DNA of 64,000 nt from Microbacterium sp. 11MF (GTDB taxonomy: Bacteria; Actinomycetota; Actinomycetes; Actinomycetales; Microbacteriaceae): positions 820,467-884,466 of the forward strand of contig NZ_KB911459.1 in NCBI RefSeq assembly GCF_000383475.1. The letters run 5' to 3'. The position numbers and the translations under genes are program-made. Shown piece by piece: positions 16,645-25,202 of the stretch (positions are counted from its first letter, which is position 1; every line of letters begins with the position of its first letter). The notes beneath the pieces were generated by a model. It worked only from the letters and a program-made list of their open reading frames with translations, was not told where the DNA came from and did no database searches.

Positions 16645-17553
16645 GTGCCCGAGCTCCCCGAAGTCGAGGTCGTCCGCGCGGGCCTCGCCCCCGCCCTGGC
16701 TGGCTCGCGGATCGAGGCCGTCACGGTCCTCGATCCGCGATCGCTGACCCGACACGATGGCAGTGCAGCAGATTTCGAGCACCGCCTGACCGGGCGGAGG
16801 GTGGACGCCGTCGTCCGTCGCGGCAAGTTCTTGTGGATGCCGCTCGGCGACGCCGACGGGCGCGGCGAGTCCGAGGCGATCGTCGGTCACCTCGGTATGA
16901 GCGGCCAGATGCTGCTGCGCTCCTCGGGGACGCCGGAGCTCCGCCACGAACGGATCCGGTTCGACATCCGGCATCCCACCCATGCCGATGTCGCTGTGGT
17001 TTTCGTCGATCAGCGCACCTTCGGCTCGCTGGCCCTGGACCGGCTGATCCCCACACCTGACGCCGCGGCCGGCGGCTGGGGGAGCGAGGCACCCCTGGTC
17101 CCGACTCAGGTCGCGCACATCGCGCGAGACCCCCTCGACCCCGCTTTCGAAGAGACCGTGTTCCGTGCCCGGTTGGCACGCACGCGTTCAGCCATCAAAC
17201 GGGTGCTGCTCGACCAGACCGTGGTGAGCGGCATCGGGAACATCTACGCGGACGAGTCGCTCTGGGCGGCGCGGATCCACCCGGAGCGCTCGGCCGACGA
17301 CCTCTCGTCACGCGCGGTGCGCAGGCTCCTCGACGAGGTTCGGGCAGTGCTGCACCGAGCCCTCGCCGAAGGGGGGACCAGCTTCGACGCGCAGTATGTG
17401 AACGTCAACGGGCAGGCCGGCTACTTCGCCCATTCCCTCAACGCGTACGGCCGCACCGGCGAAGCCTGTCCCCGCTGCGGCACACCGATCGTGCGCGTGA
17501 GCTTCACCAACCGGTCGAGCCACTACTGCCCCAGGTGTCAGCGCCGGGGCTAG
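16645..17553 (+). CDS. mutM: Formamidopyrimidine-DNA glycosylase
   Basis: 302 residues. Removes 8-oxoguanine and ring-opened purines, with beta/delta lyase activity. The start PELPEVEVVRAGL supplies the catalytic Pro (after Met removal) and the essential Glu; GKFLWM contains the conserved Lys. SGIGNIYADESLW and the C-terminal zinc finger CPRCG...HYCPRC are intact, so the enzyme looks active. GTG start fixed by the required PE N-terminus. It lies 6 nt after rnc. The stop overlaps the convergent GNAT gene by 4 bp. Confidence 0.97.
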   Translation: MPELPEVEVVRAGLAPALAGSRIEAVTVLDPRSLTRHDGSAADFEHRLTGRRVDAVVRRGKFLWMPLGDADGRGESEAIVGHLGMSGQMLLRSSGTPELRHERIRFDIRHPTHADVAVVFVDQRTFGSLALDRLIPTPDAAAGGWGSEAPLVPTQVAHIARDPLDPAFEETVFRARLARTRSAIKRVLLDQTVVSGIGNIYADESLWAARIHPERSADDLSSRAVRRLLDEVRAVLHRALAEGGTSFDAQYVNVNGQAGYFAHSLNAYGRTGEACPRCGTPIVRVSFTNRSSHYCPRCQRRG

Positions 17554-18638
17554 TCGAGCACCTTCTTCCACGCTCCGATGTACGCGGCGGGTGCGAACCC
17601 GATCGCCTCGTTGATGCTGAGCATGGGACGGTTCTCCTCGGCGTTCCAGGTGATGATCCTCGGTGACTGGGGTGCGATCTCCCGCCAGCGGAGGATCCCG
17701 GCGCACTTGATGAGCTGCCCGAGTCGGTGTCCCCGGTGTTCGCGGAGCACCAGGGTGTCCATCTGCTGGCTTGTCGCGGTCGGGTCCGCGCCGGAACACA
17801 GCTCGTTGAAGGCGACCACCTGACCGGAGGCTTCGTGGACCGCCGCGGTGACCAGCACGGTCTGTCCGGCCTCGAGGTAGCGAGCCTCGTGCCGTTCGAG
17901 GCGTTCGAGATCCCATACCTCCTCGTCCACCTCCAGGCCGGCGGCCGGAGCATCCGTAGACATGCGGGACTTCGCCCACGCGAAGCTCTCCCGGTACCGG
18001 TCCGGCACGGGCAGCCTCCATTGCTCGACCCGGTAGCCGGCCGCGTGAACCAACGCCTCTGCCTGCATCGCCGTGACCGTCGACAACGACGGCTCGAACT
18101 CGAGGATGCTCTTGCGGTCGACCTGTTCGAGGGTGTGGCCGTGGCGCCGGTAGTAGCGCGCCGGACGATCGAGCGGGATGGTCCCGAAGCCGGTGGGAGC
18201 GGCCAGTCGTTCCGTCGGGGCCCCGGGGTGCGGTTCGGGATGCTCCGCCCAGGACTCGAGGACGGTGCGACCCGCCTTCCGCGCGGTGTCCTCGACGACG
18301 CCGAGAAGCTCGCTGCCGATGCCTCGACCCTGGACGCGCTCGAGGAGCTCGATGATCCAGTAGGCGACCTGCGACCCCTCCTCTGCGGGGATGTCGACGA
18401 TGACCCGGCCGACGACGTCGTCGCCGACGATGACGATCCAGCTGCGCTTGTCGTTGTCGGGGTTCTCCTGGAAGTGCGGCAACAGCTGCGCCGCGGTCGC
18501 GGCTTCGTCGTCGTTGTCGCTGATCTCTCGATAGATCTCGTTACGGACGTCGACCATCGCGAGGAAGTCGGCGGCGTCGGGCGCATCGACGGATGCGGGA
18601 ACGGTAAGGGGACGGAGTTCGTAGGGTGCGGTCGTCAT
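17550..18638 (-). CDS. GNAT family N-acetyltransferase with two GNAT domains
   Basis: 362 residues. Two acetyl-CoA-binding motifs can be seen: ERVQGRGIGSELLG at about residues 110-123, and LREHRGHRLGQLIK at about 305-318, so this is a tandem-GNAT protein. The double-domain plan recalls mycothiol synthase and Eis-like enzymes, but length and motifs do not let me assign a substrate. ATG 18638 is chosen over far-upstream in-frame starts because the segment before it overlaps another small gene. It is the last gene of a minus-strand unit with the 85-residue protein and the short ORF at 19145-19255. Confidence 0.85.
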   Translation of the reverse strand: MTTAPYELRPLTVPASVDAPDAADFLAMVDVRNEIYREISDNDDEAATAAQLLPHFQENPDNDKRSWIVIVGDDVVGRVIVDIPAEEGSQVAYWIIELLERVQGRGIGSELLGVVEDTARKAGRTVLESWAEHPEPHPGAPTERLAAPTGFGTIPLDRPARYYRRHGHTLEQVDRKSILEFEPSLSTVTAMQAEALVHAAGYRVEQWRLPVPDRYRESFAWAKSRMSTDAPAAGLEVDEEVWDLERLERHEARYLEAGQTVLVTAAVHEASGQVVAFNELCSGADPTATSQQMDTLVLREHRGHRLGQLIKCAGILRWREIAPQSPRIITWNAEENRPMLSINEAIGFAPAAYIGAWKKVLD

Positions 18639-18699
18639 GGTCTTCTTCCGGGACGGAGTGTGGTCGGGGGCTGCGACGGTGTCGCAGCCCCCGAGAGGG

Positions 18700-18957
18700 T
18701 CATCGACGCGGGGCGAGGAGCGCACGGCGGCGGTCCCATTCGGCTTCGCGCGCATCGCGGGCGAGCCGCTCTCGGCGGCGGGAGTCGATCTGTTCGCGAT
18801 CGGCGCCGGGACGGGTGCTCCACAGGAGCAGTGCCAACGCGAGCCGCAAGGCCAGTCGGTCGATGATCGTCTGACGGGCGGTGATGCCCGTCGGGGTGGG
18901 ATGCTGCAGCGCGGCGATGACCGCCGAGGTGCGCTGCGGCGCGGTGAGAGTGCGCAT
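18700..18957 (-). CDS. Small basic protein of unknown function
   Basis: 85 residues. One amphipathic or membrane-associated helix (DRLALRLALALLLWSTR, about residues 32-48) is followed by a highly charged Arg-rich tail (RRRERLARDAREAEWDRRR) that could be helical. I do not recognise a named family, though Arg-flanked ALRLALALLLW segments recur in short actinobacterial proteins in my memory. It lies 61 bp before the GNAT gene and downstream of the small ORF at 19145-19255. A plus-strand reading of this region looks like a shadow. Confidence 0.5.
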   Translation of the reverse strand: MRTLTAPQRTSAVIAALQHPTPTGITARQTIIDRLALRLALALLLWSTRPGADREQIDSRRRERLARDAREAEWDRRRALLAPRR

Positions 18958-19109
18958 GAGGTGATCTCATTTCGATCGTTGCAGTGAGGTGCCGCGAGCG
19001 CGGCGGAGTATCGTGCCGCAGCACGAAGGAGCACGTCCGTGTCCGGGGCCGGTGGCCCGGCGAACACGGGGTGGAGAGGACGCGGAACGTCCGGGGGCAG
19101 GGAGGCGCA

Positions 19110-19127
19110 CTCCGTCCGAAGACGGAG
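19110..19127 (-). terminator. Hairpin with UUCG loop downstream of the small ORF
   Basis: On the minus-strand RNA, a 7-bp stem (CTCCGTC/GACGGAG) with a TTCG tetraloop starts 17 nt after the small ORF stop. It may act as an attenuator or mRNA-stabilising end between the small ORF and the 85-residue gene. Confidence 0.5.
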
Positions 19128-19144
19128 CTCACGTGAGGCGGCGG

Positions 19145-19255
19145 TTAGTGGCCGGTGTGAGCGCGCGTGTCCGCAGCGGCGCCGAAGGAGACGGTCCCCG
19201 AGGCGAACGGGAACGCGATGAACGCTTCTCCAGTGGGCATCATGTCGATAATCAT
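19145..19255 (-). CDS. Very small ORF with an excellent ribosome binding site
   Basis: 36 codons, beginning MIIDMMPTGEAFIAFPF and ending TRAHTGH. It is preceded by AAAGGAGGT with 7 nt spacing, the best Shine-Dalgarno site noticed in the window, and by a clear promoter (19296-19325). This initiation signal argues for real, strong translation. It opens a unit that continues to the 85-residue and GNAT genes. It could be a leader peptide that senses translation, or a small functional protein. No family recognised. Confidence 0.55.
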   Translation of the reverse strand: MIIDMMPTGEAFIAFPFASGTVSFGAAADTRAHTGH

Positions 19256-19295
19256 GTCGAGGACCTCCTTTCTCAGACTTCTGACGCGAGCCCCG

Positions 19296-19325
19296 ACACT
19301 AGCGTCGCCCCGGGCGCGCCGTCAA
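19296..19325 (-). promoter_or_regulatory. Sigma-70-type promoter of the small-ORF/GNAT unit
   Basis: On the minus strand: -35 TTGACG (19320-19325), 18-bp spacer, -10 TAGTGT (19296-19301). Transcription would begin about 35 nt before the small ORF. This is one of the best two-part promoters in the window. Confidence 0.65.
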
Positions 19326-19347
19326 GAGACGGCGACGATTCGTCCGC

Positions 19348-19353
19348 TAGCGT
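19348..19353 (+). promoter_or_regulatory. -10 box of smc
   Basis: TAGCGT lies 29 nt before the smc ATG. The resulting short leader includes the Shine-Dalgarno GGAGG. Divergent from the promoter at 19296-19325. Confidence 0.5.
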
Positions 19354-19382
19354 GGACGCGACGACGACACCGGAGGCCCCTC

Positions 19383-22300
19383 ATGCACCTGAAGAGCGTG
19401 ACGCTCAAGGGGTTCAAATCCTTCGCGCAGCCCACGACGTTCGCCCTCGAGCCCGGGGTGACGTGCATCGTCGGCCCCAACGGGTCAGGTAAGTCGAACG
19501 TCGTCGACGCGCTCGCCTGGGTGATGGGGGAGCAGGGGGCGAAAACGCTCCGCGGCGGCAAGATGGAGGACGTCATCTTCGCGGGCACCGCGACCCGTGG
19601 TCCCCTCGGTCGTGCGGAAGTGCAGTTGACGATCGACAACTCCGACGGTGTCCTGCCGATCGAGTACAGCGAGGTGACGATCAGCCGGACGCTGTTCCGG
19701 AACGGGTCGAGCGAATACGCCATCAACGGCGAGACCTGCCGGCTTCTCGACGTCCAAGAGCTCCTGAGCGACTCCGGTCTCGGCCGTGAGATGCACGTCA
19801 TCGTCGGTCAGGGGCGCCTCGACACGGTTCTCCAGGCGAGCCCCGAGGATCGACGTGGCTTCATCGAAGAGGCGGCGGGCATCCTCAAACATCGCCGCCG
19901 CAAGGAGAAGACCCTCCGCAAGCTCGATGCCATGGAGGCCAATCTCACGCGGCTCAGCGACCTCGCCGGTGAACTCCGCCGACAGCTCAAACCGCTCGGC
20001 AAGCAGGCCGAGATCGCCCGTGAAGCCGCGACGATCGCCGCCGTCGTCCGCGATGCGAAGGCACGACTGCACGCGGACGAGCTCGCGCGGCTCCGCGCCG
20101 AACTGGCCGATCACTCGCAGAACGAGCAGGAGCGTCACGCCGAGCGACTGGTGCTGCAGGACCGCGCCGAGGGATTCCGCCGCCGCATCGAAGAGCTCGA
20201 GAACGACCAGCGTGCCGAAGCGGTCGACCGCGCTCGCGCGATCACGTTCGAGCTCGGCCGCGTTCAGGAGCGGCTCCGCGGGCTCTATTCGCTGGCAGGA
20301 CAGCGTCTGTCGCTTCTCGAGGACGACACGCAGCCCGCCGAGGCCGGCGCGACGGTCACTCAAGCGGTCATCGACGAGGCGCGCGCGGAGATCGATGAGA
20401 TCGGCTCCGGCTTGGGCACTGCGCAGGATGCCGCTGCTGCCGCTGCTCGCGAGGTCATCCGCGCCCGCGCCGAGCTCGATGCCCTCGACACGGACATCGC
20501 CGCCCAGAGCGCCCTCGTCTCGGAACACGACATGCGGCTCGCATCCCTGCGCGGGCGTTTCGAGGCCGCCACATCGAAAGCGGAGGCACTGCGCGCCGCG
20601 GTGGAACGTCAGCAGCGCGCGCTCGATGCCGCGGAGCAACGTCGGAACGAGGCCGAAGCGGCTCTCGCCGAGATCGAGCCCGCGTCGGAAGGACCTGCGG
20701 ACTCCGCAGCGGAGTTCGCGGCCGCATACGATCGCGCGCAGCGGGAGGCGACGGAGGCCGAGAGCGGGGTGGGCGGGATCCGTGAACGGCTCCACGCCGC
20801 CGAACGCGAACGGGAGTCCCTCCTCGCAGAGACGGCAGCGCTCGGTCGAGCCCTCGACATACGGAATGCGGCGGCCGCGGTCGTCGACCGCGGAGGCCCC
20901 GGCATCCGTGGAATCGTCAGCGATGCCATCCGGGTCACGCCGGGCTTCGAAGCGGCGGTCGCCGCAGCGCTCGGTGCGCTTGCCGATGGCGTCCTGGTGG
21001 ACGACCTCGAGACCGCCAGAGGCGTCGTCGAGACTGTCCGCGAGCACGACCTCGGCGTGGTCGACATCGCGGTGGCGGACGGCGCCGCCGCGCCCCGACC
21101 AGCGCTGCCCGGGGAGTGGACCTGGGCAGCCGACGTGGTCGACGCGCCCTCGGGTGTTCGCGCCGCCCTCGCGGAGGTGGCGATCACCGCAGACCTCGAA
21201 GACGCGTACGTCGCAGCGCGGACCGCGGCGGACTCGGGCGTCCACGTGATCGTCGTGACGCGCGCAGGCGAGACCGTCACGGCCAGCACCGTCCAAGCCG
21301 GATCCGGACAGTCCCGGTCGCGCATCGAACTCGGCGCCGAGCGGGATGCCGCGAGCGAGAGACTCACCGAGGTCACGGTGGTCGCCGATTCGATGCGGGA
21401 GGCCCTCACCGACGCCCAGGCCCGGTGGGATGCCGCGCGTCAGCGCACCCGCGAGACGCTGACCGCGCTCCGCGAGCACGACTCCGCCCTCGCGGCTCAC
21501 GCGGAGCAGATGAACCGGGCCACCGTCCGCCTCGAATCCGCCGCCGCCGAGTGCGAACGTCTCGACGCCGGGCTCCGCCAAGCCGAGGCCGCGGCCCGAG
21601 ACGCCGAGACGGCCGCCCGGGCCGCGGGGGAGGCGTATCGCGCCGCCGAGGAGTCACCGCGGCCGATCCTCGACGCGTCGGCTCGCGACGGCCTGCTCGA
21701 CGCGCTCGAGTCGGCTCGGACGCGTGAGATGGATACGCGCCTCGACGTCGAGACCCTCCGCGAGCGTGTCCGCGCGGCCGAGTCGCGCGTCGCCCAGCTC
21801 GAGCGCCAGCGTGAGCGCGAGCGTGCAGCCGCCGAAGCCGCGGCACGGCGCGCCGTGGTTCGACGGGCGCAGCGCGCCGTTGCATCGGAGGTCGTGGCCG
21901 CGTTGCCGCCCGTCCTCGACTCGATCGATCGATCAACAGCGCAAGCACGGGTCGAGCTGGAGCGTGCGGAGCAGACGAGAACGGCCTTGACGGCGGAACT
22001 GGCGGAGCTCCGCAAGGAGGATGCGGGGGTCCGCGAGCGGTTGTCGCGGGTCACCGAGTCGGTGCACGGTCTCGAGCTGCAGATGCACGAGAAGCGTCTT
22101 CACGTGCAGAGCCTCCTCGAGCGGGTCCAGTCTGAACTCGGTCTCGACGAGAGTATTCTCCTCGCGGAATACGGTCCGGATGTCCCCATCCCCACCTCGG
22201 ACGAGGGGGCCTCTGAATCGTTCGATCGGGCCGCTCAGCGACGCCGACTCCAGGAGGCGGAACGCAAGCTCTCGCAGCTCGGACGCGTGAACCCGCTCGC

Positions 22301-22886
22301 GTTGGAGGAGTTCGCGGCGCTCGAGCAGCGGCACTCCTTCCTCACTGCTCAGCTCGACGATCTCGTCCGTACCCGGACGGATCTGCTGACGATCATCGAG
22401 GAGCTCGACGAGCGGATGCAAACGATCTTCCTTGCGGCATTCGAGGACACGAAGGTCGCGTTCGGCGAGGTCTTCCCCATCCTCTTCCCGGGAGGCACGG
22501 GATCGATCTCCCTGACCGATCCGGACAACCCCTTGACGACGGGGATCGATGTGGCCGTGCGCCCCGTCGGGAAGAAGATCGAACGACTCTCGCTCCTCTC
22601 GGGCGGTGAACGTTCTCTCGCCGCCGTGGCCCTGCTCACCGCCATCTTCAAAGCGCGACCGAGTCCCTTCTACATCCTCGACGAGGTGGAAGCGGCGCTC
22701 GACGACGCGAACCTGGGTCGACTGCTCGGGGTGTTCGAGCAGCTACGGGAGTCGAGCCAGCTGATCGTGATCACTCATCAGAAGCGGACGATGGAGATCG
22801 CTGATGCGCTCTACGGCGTCTCGATGAGGCAGGACGGCGTCTCGGCCGTCGTGGGACAGCGGGTGCGCGAGCGCGCGACGGCGTGA
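19383..22886 (+). CDS. smc: Chromosome segregation protein SMC
   Basis: 1167 residues, normal size. Forms the condensin ring with ScpA/ScpB that organises and segregates the chromosome. The N-terminal head starts MHLKSVTLKGFKSF and has Walker A GPNGSGKSNVVDALAW. Long coiled coils flank a hinge near residues 500-660 (RGGPGIRGIVSDAI). The C-terminal head has signature LSGGERSLAAVALL and Walker B FYILDEVEAALDDAN. ATG 19383 is chosen because the conserved protein begins there and GGAGG precedes it; an upstream in-frame start would add a non-homologous tail. Confidence 0.97.
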   Translation: MHLKSVTLKGFKSFAQPTTFALEPGVTCIVGPNGSGKSNVVDALAWVMGEQGAKTLRGGKMEDVIFAGTATRGPLGRAEVQLTIDNSDGVLPIEYSEVTISRTLFRNGSSEYAINGETCRLLDVQELLSDSGLGREMHVIVGQGRLDTVLQASPEDRRGFIEEAAGILKHRRRKEKTLRKLDAMEANLTRLSDLAGELRRQLKPLGKQAEIAREAATIAAVVRDAKARLHADELARLRAELADHSQNEQERHAERLVLQDRAEGFRRRIEELENDQRAEAVDRARAITFELGRVQERLRGLYSLAGQRLSLLEDDTQPAEAGATVTQAVIDEARAEIDEIGSGLGTAQDAAAAAAREVIRARAELDALDTDIAAQSALVSEHDMRLASLRGRFEAATSKAEALRAAVERQQRALDAAEQRRNEAEAALAEIEPASEGPADSAAEFAAAYDRAQREATEAESGVGGIRERLHAAERERESLLAETAALGRALDIRNAAAAVVDRGGPGIRGIVSDAIRVTPGFEAAVAAALGALADGVLVDDLETARGVVETVREHDLGVVDIAVADGAAAPRPALPGEWTWAADVVDAPSGVRAALAEVAITADLEDAYVAARTAADSGVHVIVVTRAGETVTASTVQAGSGQSRSRIELGAERDAASERLTEVTVVADSMREALTDAQARWDAARQRTRETLTALREHDSALAAHAEQMNRATVRLESAAAECERLDAGLRQAEAAARDAETAARAAGEAYRAAEESPRPILDASARDGLLDALESARTREMDTRLDVETLRERVRAAESRVAQLERQRERERAAAEAAARRAVVRRAQRAVASEVVAALPPVLDSIDRSTAQARVELERAEQTRTALTAELAELRKEDAGVRERLSRVTESVHGLELQMHEKRLHVQSLLERVQSELGLDESILLAEYGPDVPIPTSDEGASESFDRAAQRRRLQEAERKLSQLGRVNPLALEEFAALEQRHSFLTAQLDDLVRTRTDLLTIIEELDERMQTIFLAAFEDTKVAFGEVFPILFPGGTGSISLTDPDNPLTTGIDVAVRPVGKKIERLSLLSGGERSLAAVALLTAIFKARPSPFYILDEVEAALDDANLGRLLGVFEQLRESSQLIVITHQKRTMEIADALYGVSMRQDGVSAVVGQRVRERATA

Positions 22887-22902
22887 TCGACCGCGTCCTG
22901 TG

Positions 22903-22908
22903 TGTAGC
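22903..22908 (+). promoter_or_regulatory. -10 box before the excalibur-domain gene
   Basis: TAGCCT, about 50 nt upstream of the ATG. It gives a normal leader ending in the Shine-Dalgarno CAGGGG. Confidence 0.4.
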
Positions 22909-22957
22909 CTGTGAGCGGGGGAACACGACGTATCCCACACGATCGACAGGGGTGGGA

Positions 22958-23302
22958 ATGAAGGTTCGTACGAGCGTTCGCCGGATGGCGATGATCGCAG
23001 TTCTGGCCGTCGGGCTGGCGGGAGCACCGGCGGCGGCAGCCGTCGCAGCACCGGGGCCGGCGGCGTCGGTGACGGCGGCGCGGATGGTCCCGGCGGCGAA
23101 GCCCGTCGTGAAGACCTACAAGAACTGTACGGCGCTCAACAAGGTGCATCGGGGCGGTGTCGCGAAGGCCGGCGTCACTCACAACAAGGTCAACGGGAAG
23201 AAGCGGGCCTTCGGGGTGCGGCCGACGTTCTCGACGGCGCTGTACAACGCCAACAAGAAGATGGACCGCGACAAGGACGGCATCGCCTGCGAGAAGGGCT
23301 GA
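22958..23302 (+). CDS. Secreted excalibur calcium-binding domain protein
   Basis: 114 residues. The N-terminal signal peptide (MKVRTSVRRMAMIAVLAVGL, then AGAPAAAA) predicts export. The C-terminal half is an excalibur domain: YKNCTALNKVHRGGVAK with the first Cys, and MDRDKDGIACEKG with the DxDxDG calcium loop and the second Cys. Such domains occur in surface proteins and nucleases; here the domain stands alone with no enzyme attached. ATG 22958 chosen because it begins the signal peptide and follows AGGGG. Lies between smc and ftsY with no evident link. Confidence 0.85.
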   Translation: MKVRTSVRRMAMIAVLAVGLAGAPAAAAVAAPGPAASVTAARMVPAAKPVVKTYKNCTALNKVHRGGVAKAGVTHNKVNGKKRAFGVRPTFSTALYNANKKMDRDKDGIACEKG

Positions 23303-23312
23303 TCCGGTCAAC

Positions 23313-23318
23313 TAGCCT
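23313..23318 (+). promoter_or_regulatory. -10 box of ftsY
   Basis: TAGCCT, 6 nt before the ftsY ATG: leaderless arrangement. Confidence 0.5.
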
Positions 23319-23324
23319 GGGATC

Positions 23325-24197
23325 ATGGCGGAGAGCTCCTGGTCCCTTGGTCGCGCACTGCGCGGGTTGTTCGTCAAGCCGACGATCGATGACGACACGT
23401 GGGAGGACCTCGAGACGGCTCTCCTGACGGCTGACTTCGGTCCCGACGTCACGGAGCGCATCGTCGACGAGCTCCGCGAGAATGTGGAACGGTTCCGGAC
23501 CACGGATCCGAAGGACCTCCAGCGGATGCTGCGCGAGACCCTCGAGGAGCATTTCGCGAAGTTCGACACGACCCTCCGCCTCAGCGAGCGTCCGGCCGTC
23601 GTCCTCGTGGTCGGCGTGAACGGGGTCGGTAAGACGACGACGATCGGCAAGTTCGCCCACTACCTCCGGCGCTTCGGCCGAAGCGTCGTCGTCGGCGCAG
23701 CCGACACCTTCCGCGCTGCGGCCGTCGACCAGCTCGCCACGTGGGCCGAGCGCGGCGGGGCGGCGATCGTGCGGCCTCAGCAGGAGGGGCAGGACCCGGC
23801 ATCCGTCGCGTTCCAGACGATCGACTACGCGATCCGCACCGGGACCGAGATCGTCCTGGTCGACACGGCGGGTCGGCTGCACACCAAGGCGGGTCTCATG
23901 GACGAGCTCACGAAGATCCGTCGGGTGATCGAGAAGCAGGCTCCGATCAGCGAGGTCTTGCTCGTGCTCGACGCCACGACGGGGCAGAACGGTTTGATGC
24001 AGGCTGAGGCGTTCCTCGAGCACGCGGGTGTCACAGGCCTGGTGCTCACCAAGCTCGACGGGTCGGCTCGCGGTGGCTTCGTCCTCGCCGTGCAGGAGCG
24101 CACCGGTATCCCGGTGAAGCTCCTCGGGCAGGGTGAGGGGGTCGGCGACCTGACCGGATTCACGCCTCACGTGTTCGCTTCGGCGCTCGTGGATTGA
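23325..24197 (+). CDS. ftsY: Signal recognition particle receptor FtsY
   Basis: 290 residues. GTPase that docks Ffh-ribosome complexes at the membrane translocon. It has the NG domain: N helices from WEDLETALLTADFG, G1 GVNGVGKTTTIGK, AADTFRAAAVDQL, G3 DTAGRLHTK, G4 TKLDGSARGG and GQGEGVGDLTGF. There is almost no acidic A domain; a short basic/hydrophobic start (SLGRALRGLFVK) may serve as membrane-targeting helix. Partner Ffh is encoded 3.3 kb away at 27495. Confidence 0.97.
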   Translation: MAESSWSLGRALRGLFVKPTIDDDTWEDLETALLTADFGPDVTERIVDELRENVERFRTTDPKDLQRMLRETLEEHFAKFDTTLRLSERPAVVLVVGVNGVGKTTTIGKFAHYLRRFGRSVVVGAADTFRAAAVDQLATWAERGGAAIVRPQQEGQDPASVAFQTIDYAIRTGTEIVLVDTAGRLHTKAGLMDELTKIRRVIEKQAPISEVLLVLDATTGQNGLMQAEAFLEHAGVTGLVLTKLDGSARGGFVLAVQERTGIPVKLLGQGEGVGDLTGFTPHVFASALVD

Positions 24198-24241
24198 GCG
24201 AGTCGGTCGCGCGCGGGCCCCGAGGCTGGTTTCATTGAGAC

Positions 24242-24742
24242 ATGGCGATCGAGCACGACTACTTCGGACTCCTCGAGTCCGGACCCGACGGGTCGATCTT
24301 CTGGTCTGAGGTCGTGGACTTCGGTGATCAGCGGGTCACCGTCGACCTGACCGCGCCCGATCAGGATGACGTCTCCATCGACGCCCTCGACGTGGCCGCC
24401 GCGATGATCGCCGCGCTCGAGTCGATCGACCTCCGGGCCCGTAACGCGATGGTGTCCGAGCTCGACGACCGGACGAGCGAGGTGACCGAGTTCATCCTGC
24501 AACAGCAGGAGATTCTCGGGGAGGACATCGAGGACTTCCTCGTGGACGTCTCCGGCGACACGCACATGGACGTCATTCGTTCCCTGCAGCTGATGAGCAT
24601 GACGATCCTCGCCGACGAGCACGGGGGCAAGGATCCGTTCGCCGTCCTCGAGTACGCGCTCGACCCCGACTCGACCGACGATGTGCTTCTCGTGAACCTC
24701 GATGTCTCCGGCGCGGTGCAGTCGGTGACCAGCGCCGACTGA
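24242..24742 (+). CDS. DUF2004 family protein
   Basis: 166 residues, acidic, no signal peptide or membrane segment. The N-terminal YFGLLESGPDGSIFWSEVVDF resembles the DUF2004 start and the C-terminal part (DPFAVLEYALDPDSTDDVLLVNL) fits an intracellular structural domain. Function unknown. It follows ftsY by 44 bp and is convergent with a small secreted-protein gene 5 bp away. No obvious terminator separates them. Confidence 0.65.
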   Translation: MAIEHDYFGLLESGPDGSIFWSEVVDFGDQRVTVDLTAPDQDDVSIDALDVAAAMIAALESIDLRARNAMVSELDDRTSEVTEFILQQQEILGEDIEDFLVDVSGDTHMDVIRSLQLMSMTILADEHGGKDPFAVLEYALDPDSTDDVLLVNLDVSGAVQSVTSAD

Positions 24743-24747
24743 CCCCG

Positions 24748-25074
24748 TCACCCCTTCGACGCGTGGGCCCATTCGAGGGCGTCCCGCAGCGTCGCGAGGT
24801 CGCGGTACCACGTGCGGACTTCGACACGGCATCGCACCCGCTCGATGCGGGTGTCGTACTCACCGCACTCGGCGAGTGCCTCCGAATCGGTGGGCGGGTA
24901 CTCCGCTGAGCCGTCGTAGTAGTGGATCTCGAAGCCGTTCTCCGCGTCGCCGGTGACCGAGACCACGGTGTCGGCGGGTGGTTCCGCGGTGGGCGCCGAG
25001 GCCGTCACGTGGGGGAGGACTGCCGCCGAGAGGGCCAGCCCGAGGGCGGCGGTGACGGTGAGAGGTGTGCGCAT
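24748..25074 (-). CDS. Small secreted protein of unknown function
   Basis: 108 residues. A signal peptide (MRTPLTVTAALGLALSAAVL) with cleavage near residue 25 is followed by an acidic mature part with two cysteines (AECGEY and RVRCRV) that could form one disulfide. No family recognised. The Shine-Dalgarno AAGGAG partly lies in the right arm of a 17-bp perfect inverted repeat immediately upstream, so expression is probably controlled there. It follows lipA on the same strand by 128 bp. Confidence 0.65.
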   Translation of the reverse strand: MRTPLTVTAALGLALSAAVLPHVTASAPTAEPPADTVVSVTGDAENGFEIHYYDGSAEYPPTDSEALAECGEYDTRIERVRCRVEVRTWYRDLATLRDALEWAHASKG

Positions 25075-25080
25075 GATTCT

Positions 25081-25119
25081 CCTTCATCGGGATGCCGAGG
25101 TCCGGCATCCCGATGAAGG
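25081..25119. promoter_or_regulatory. 17-bp perfect inverted repeat at the RBS of the secreted protein gene
   Basis: Arms 25081-25097 and 25103-25119 are perfect complements around a 5-nt centre and contain GGATGCC/GGCATCC. On the minus strand the arm nearest the ATG ends in AAGG of the Shine-Dalgarno. It may be the lipA terminator, an RNA switch that hides the RBS, or a protein operator. Confidence 0.7.
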
Positions 25120-25202
25120 TACGGGCGCCCTGCTCCACCACGTCCTGCCGGTACCGACCCGGCGGAGACCGTCGCACTGAGGGCAGCTGTGGAGGAAGCG
25201 GG

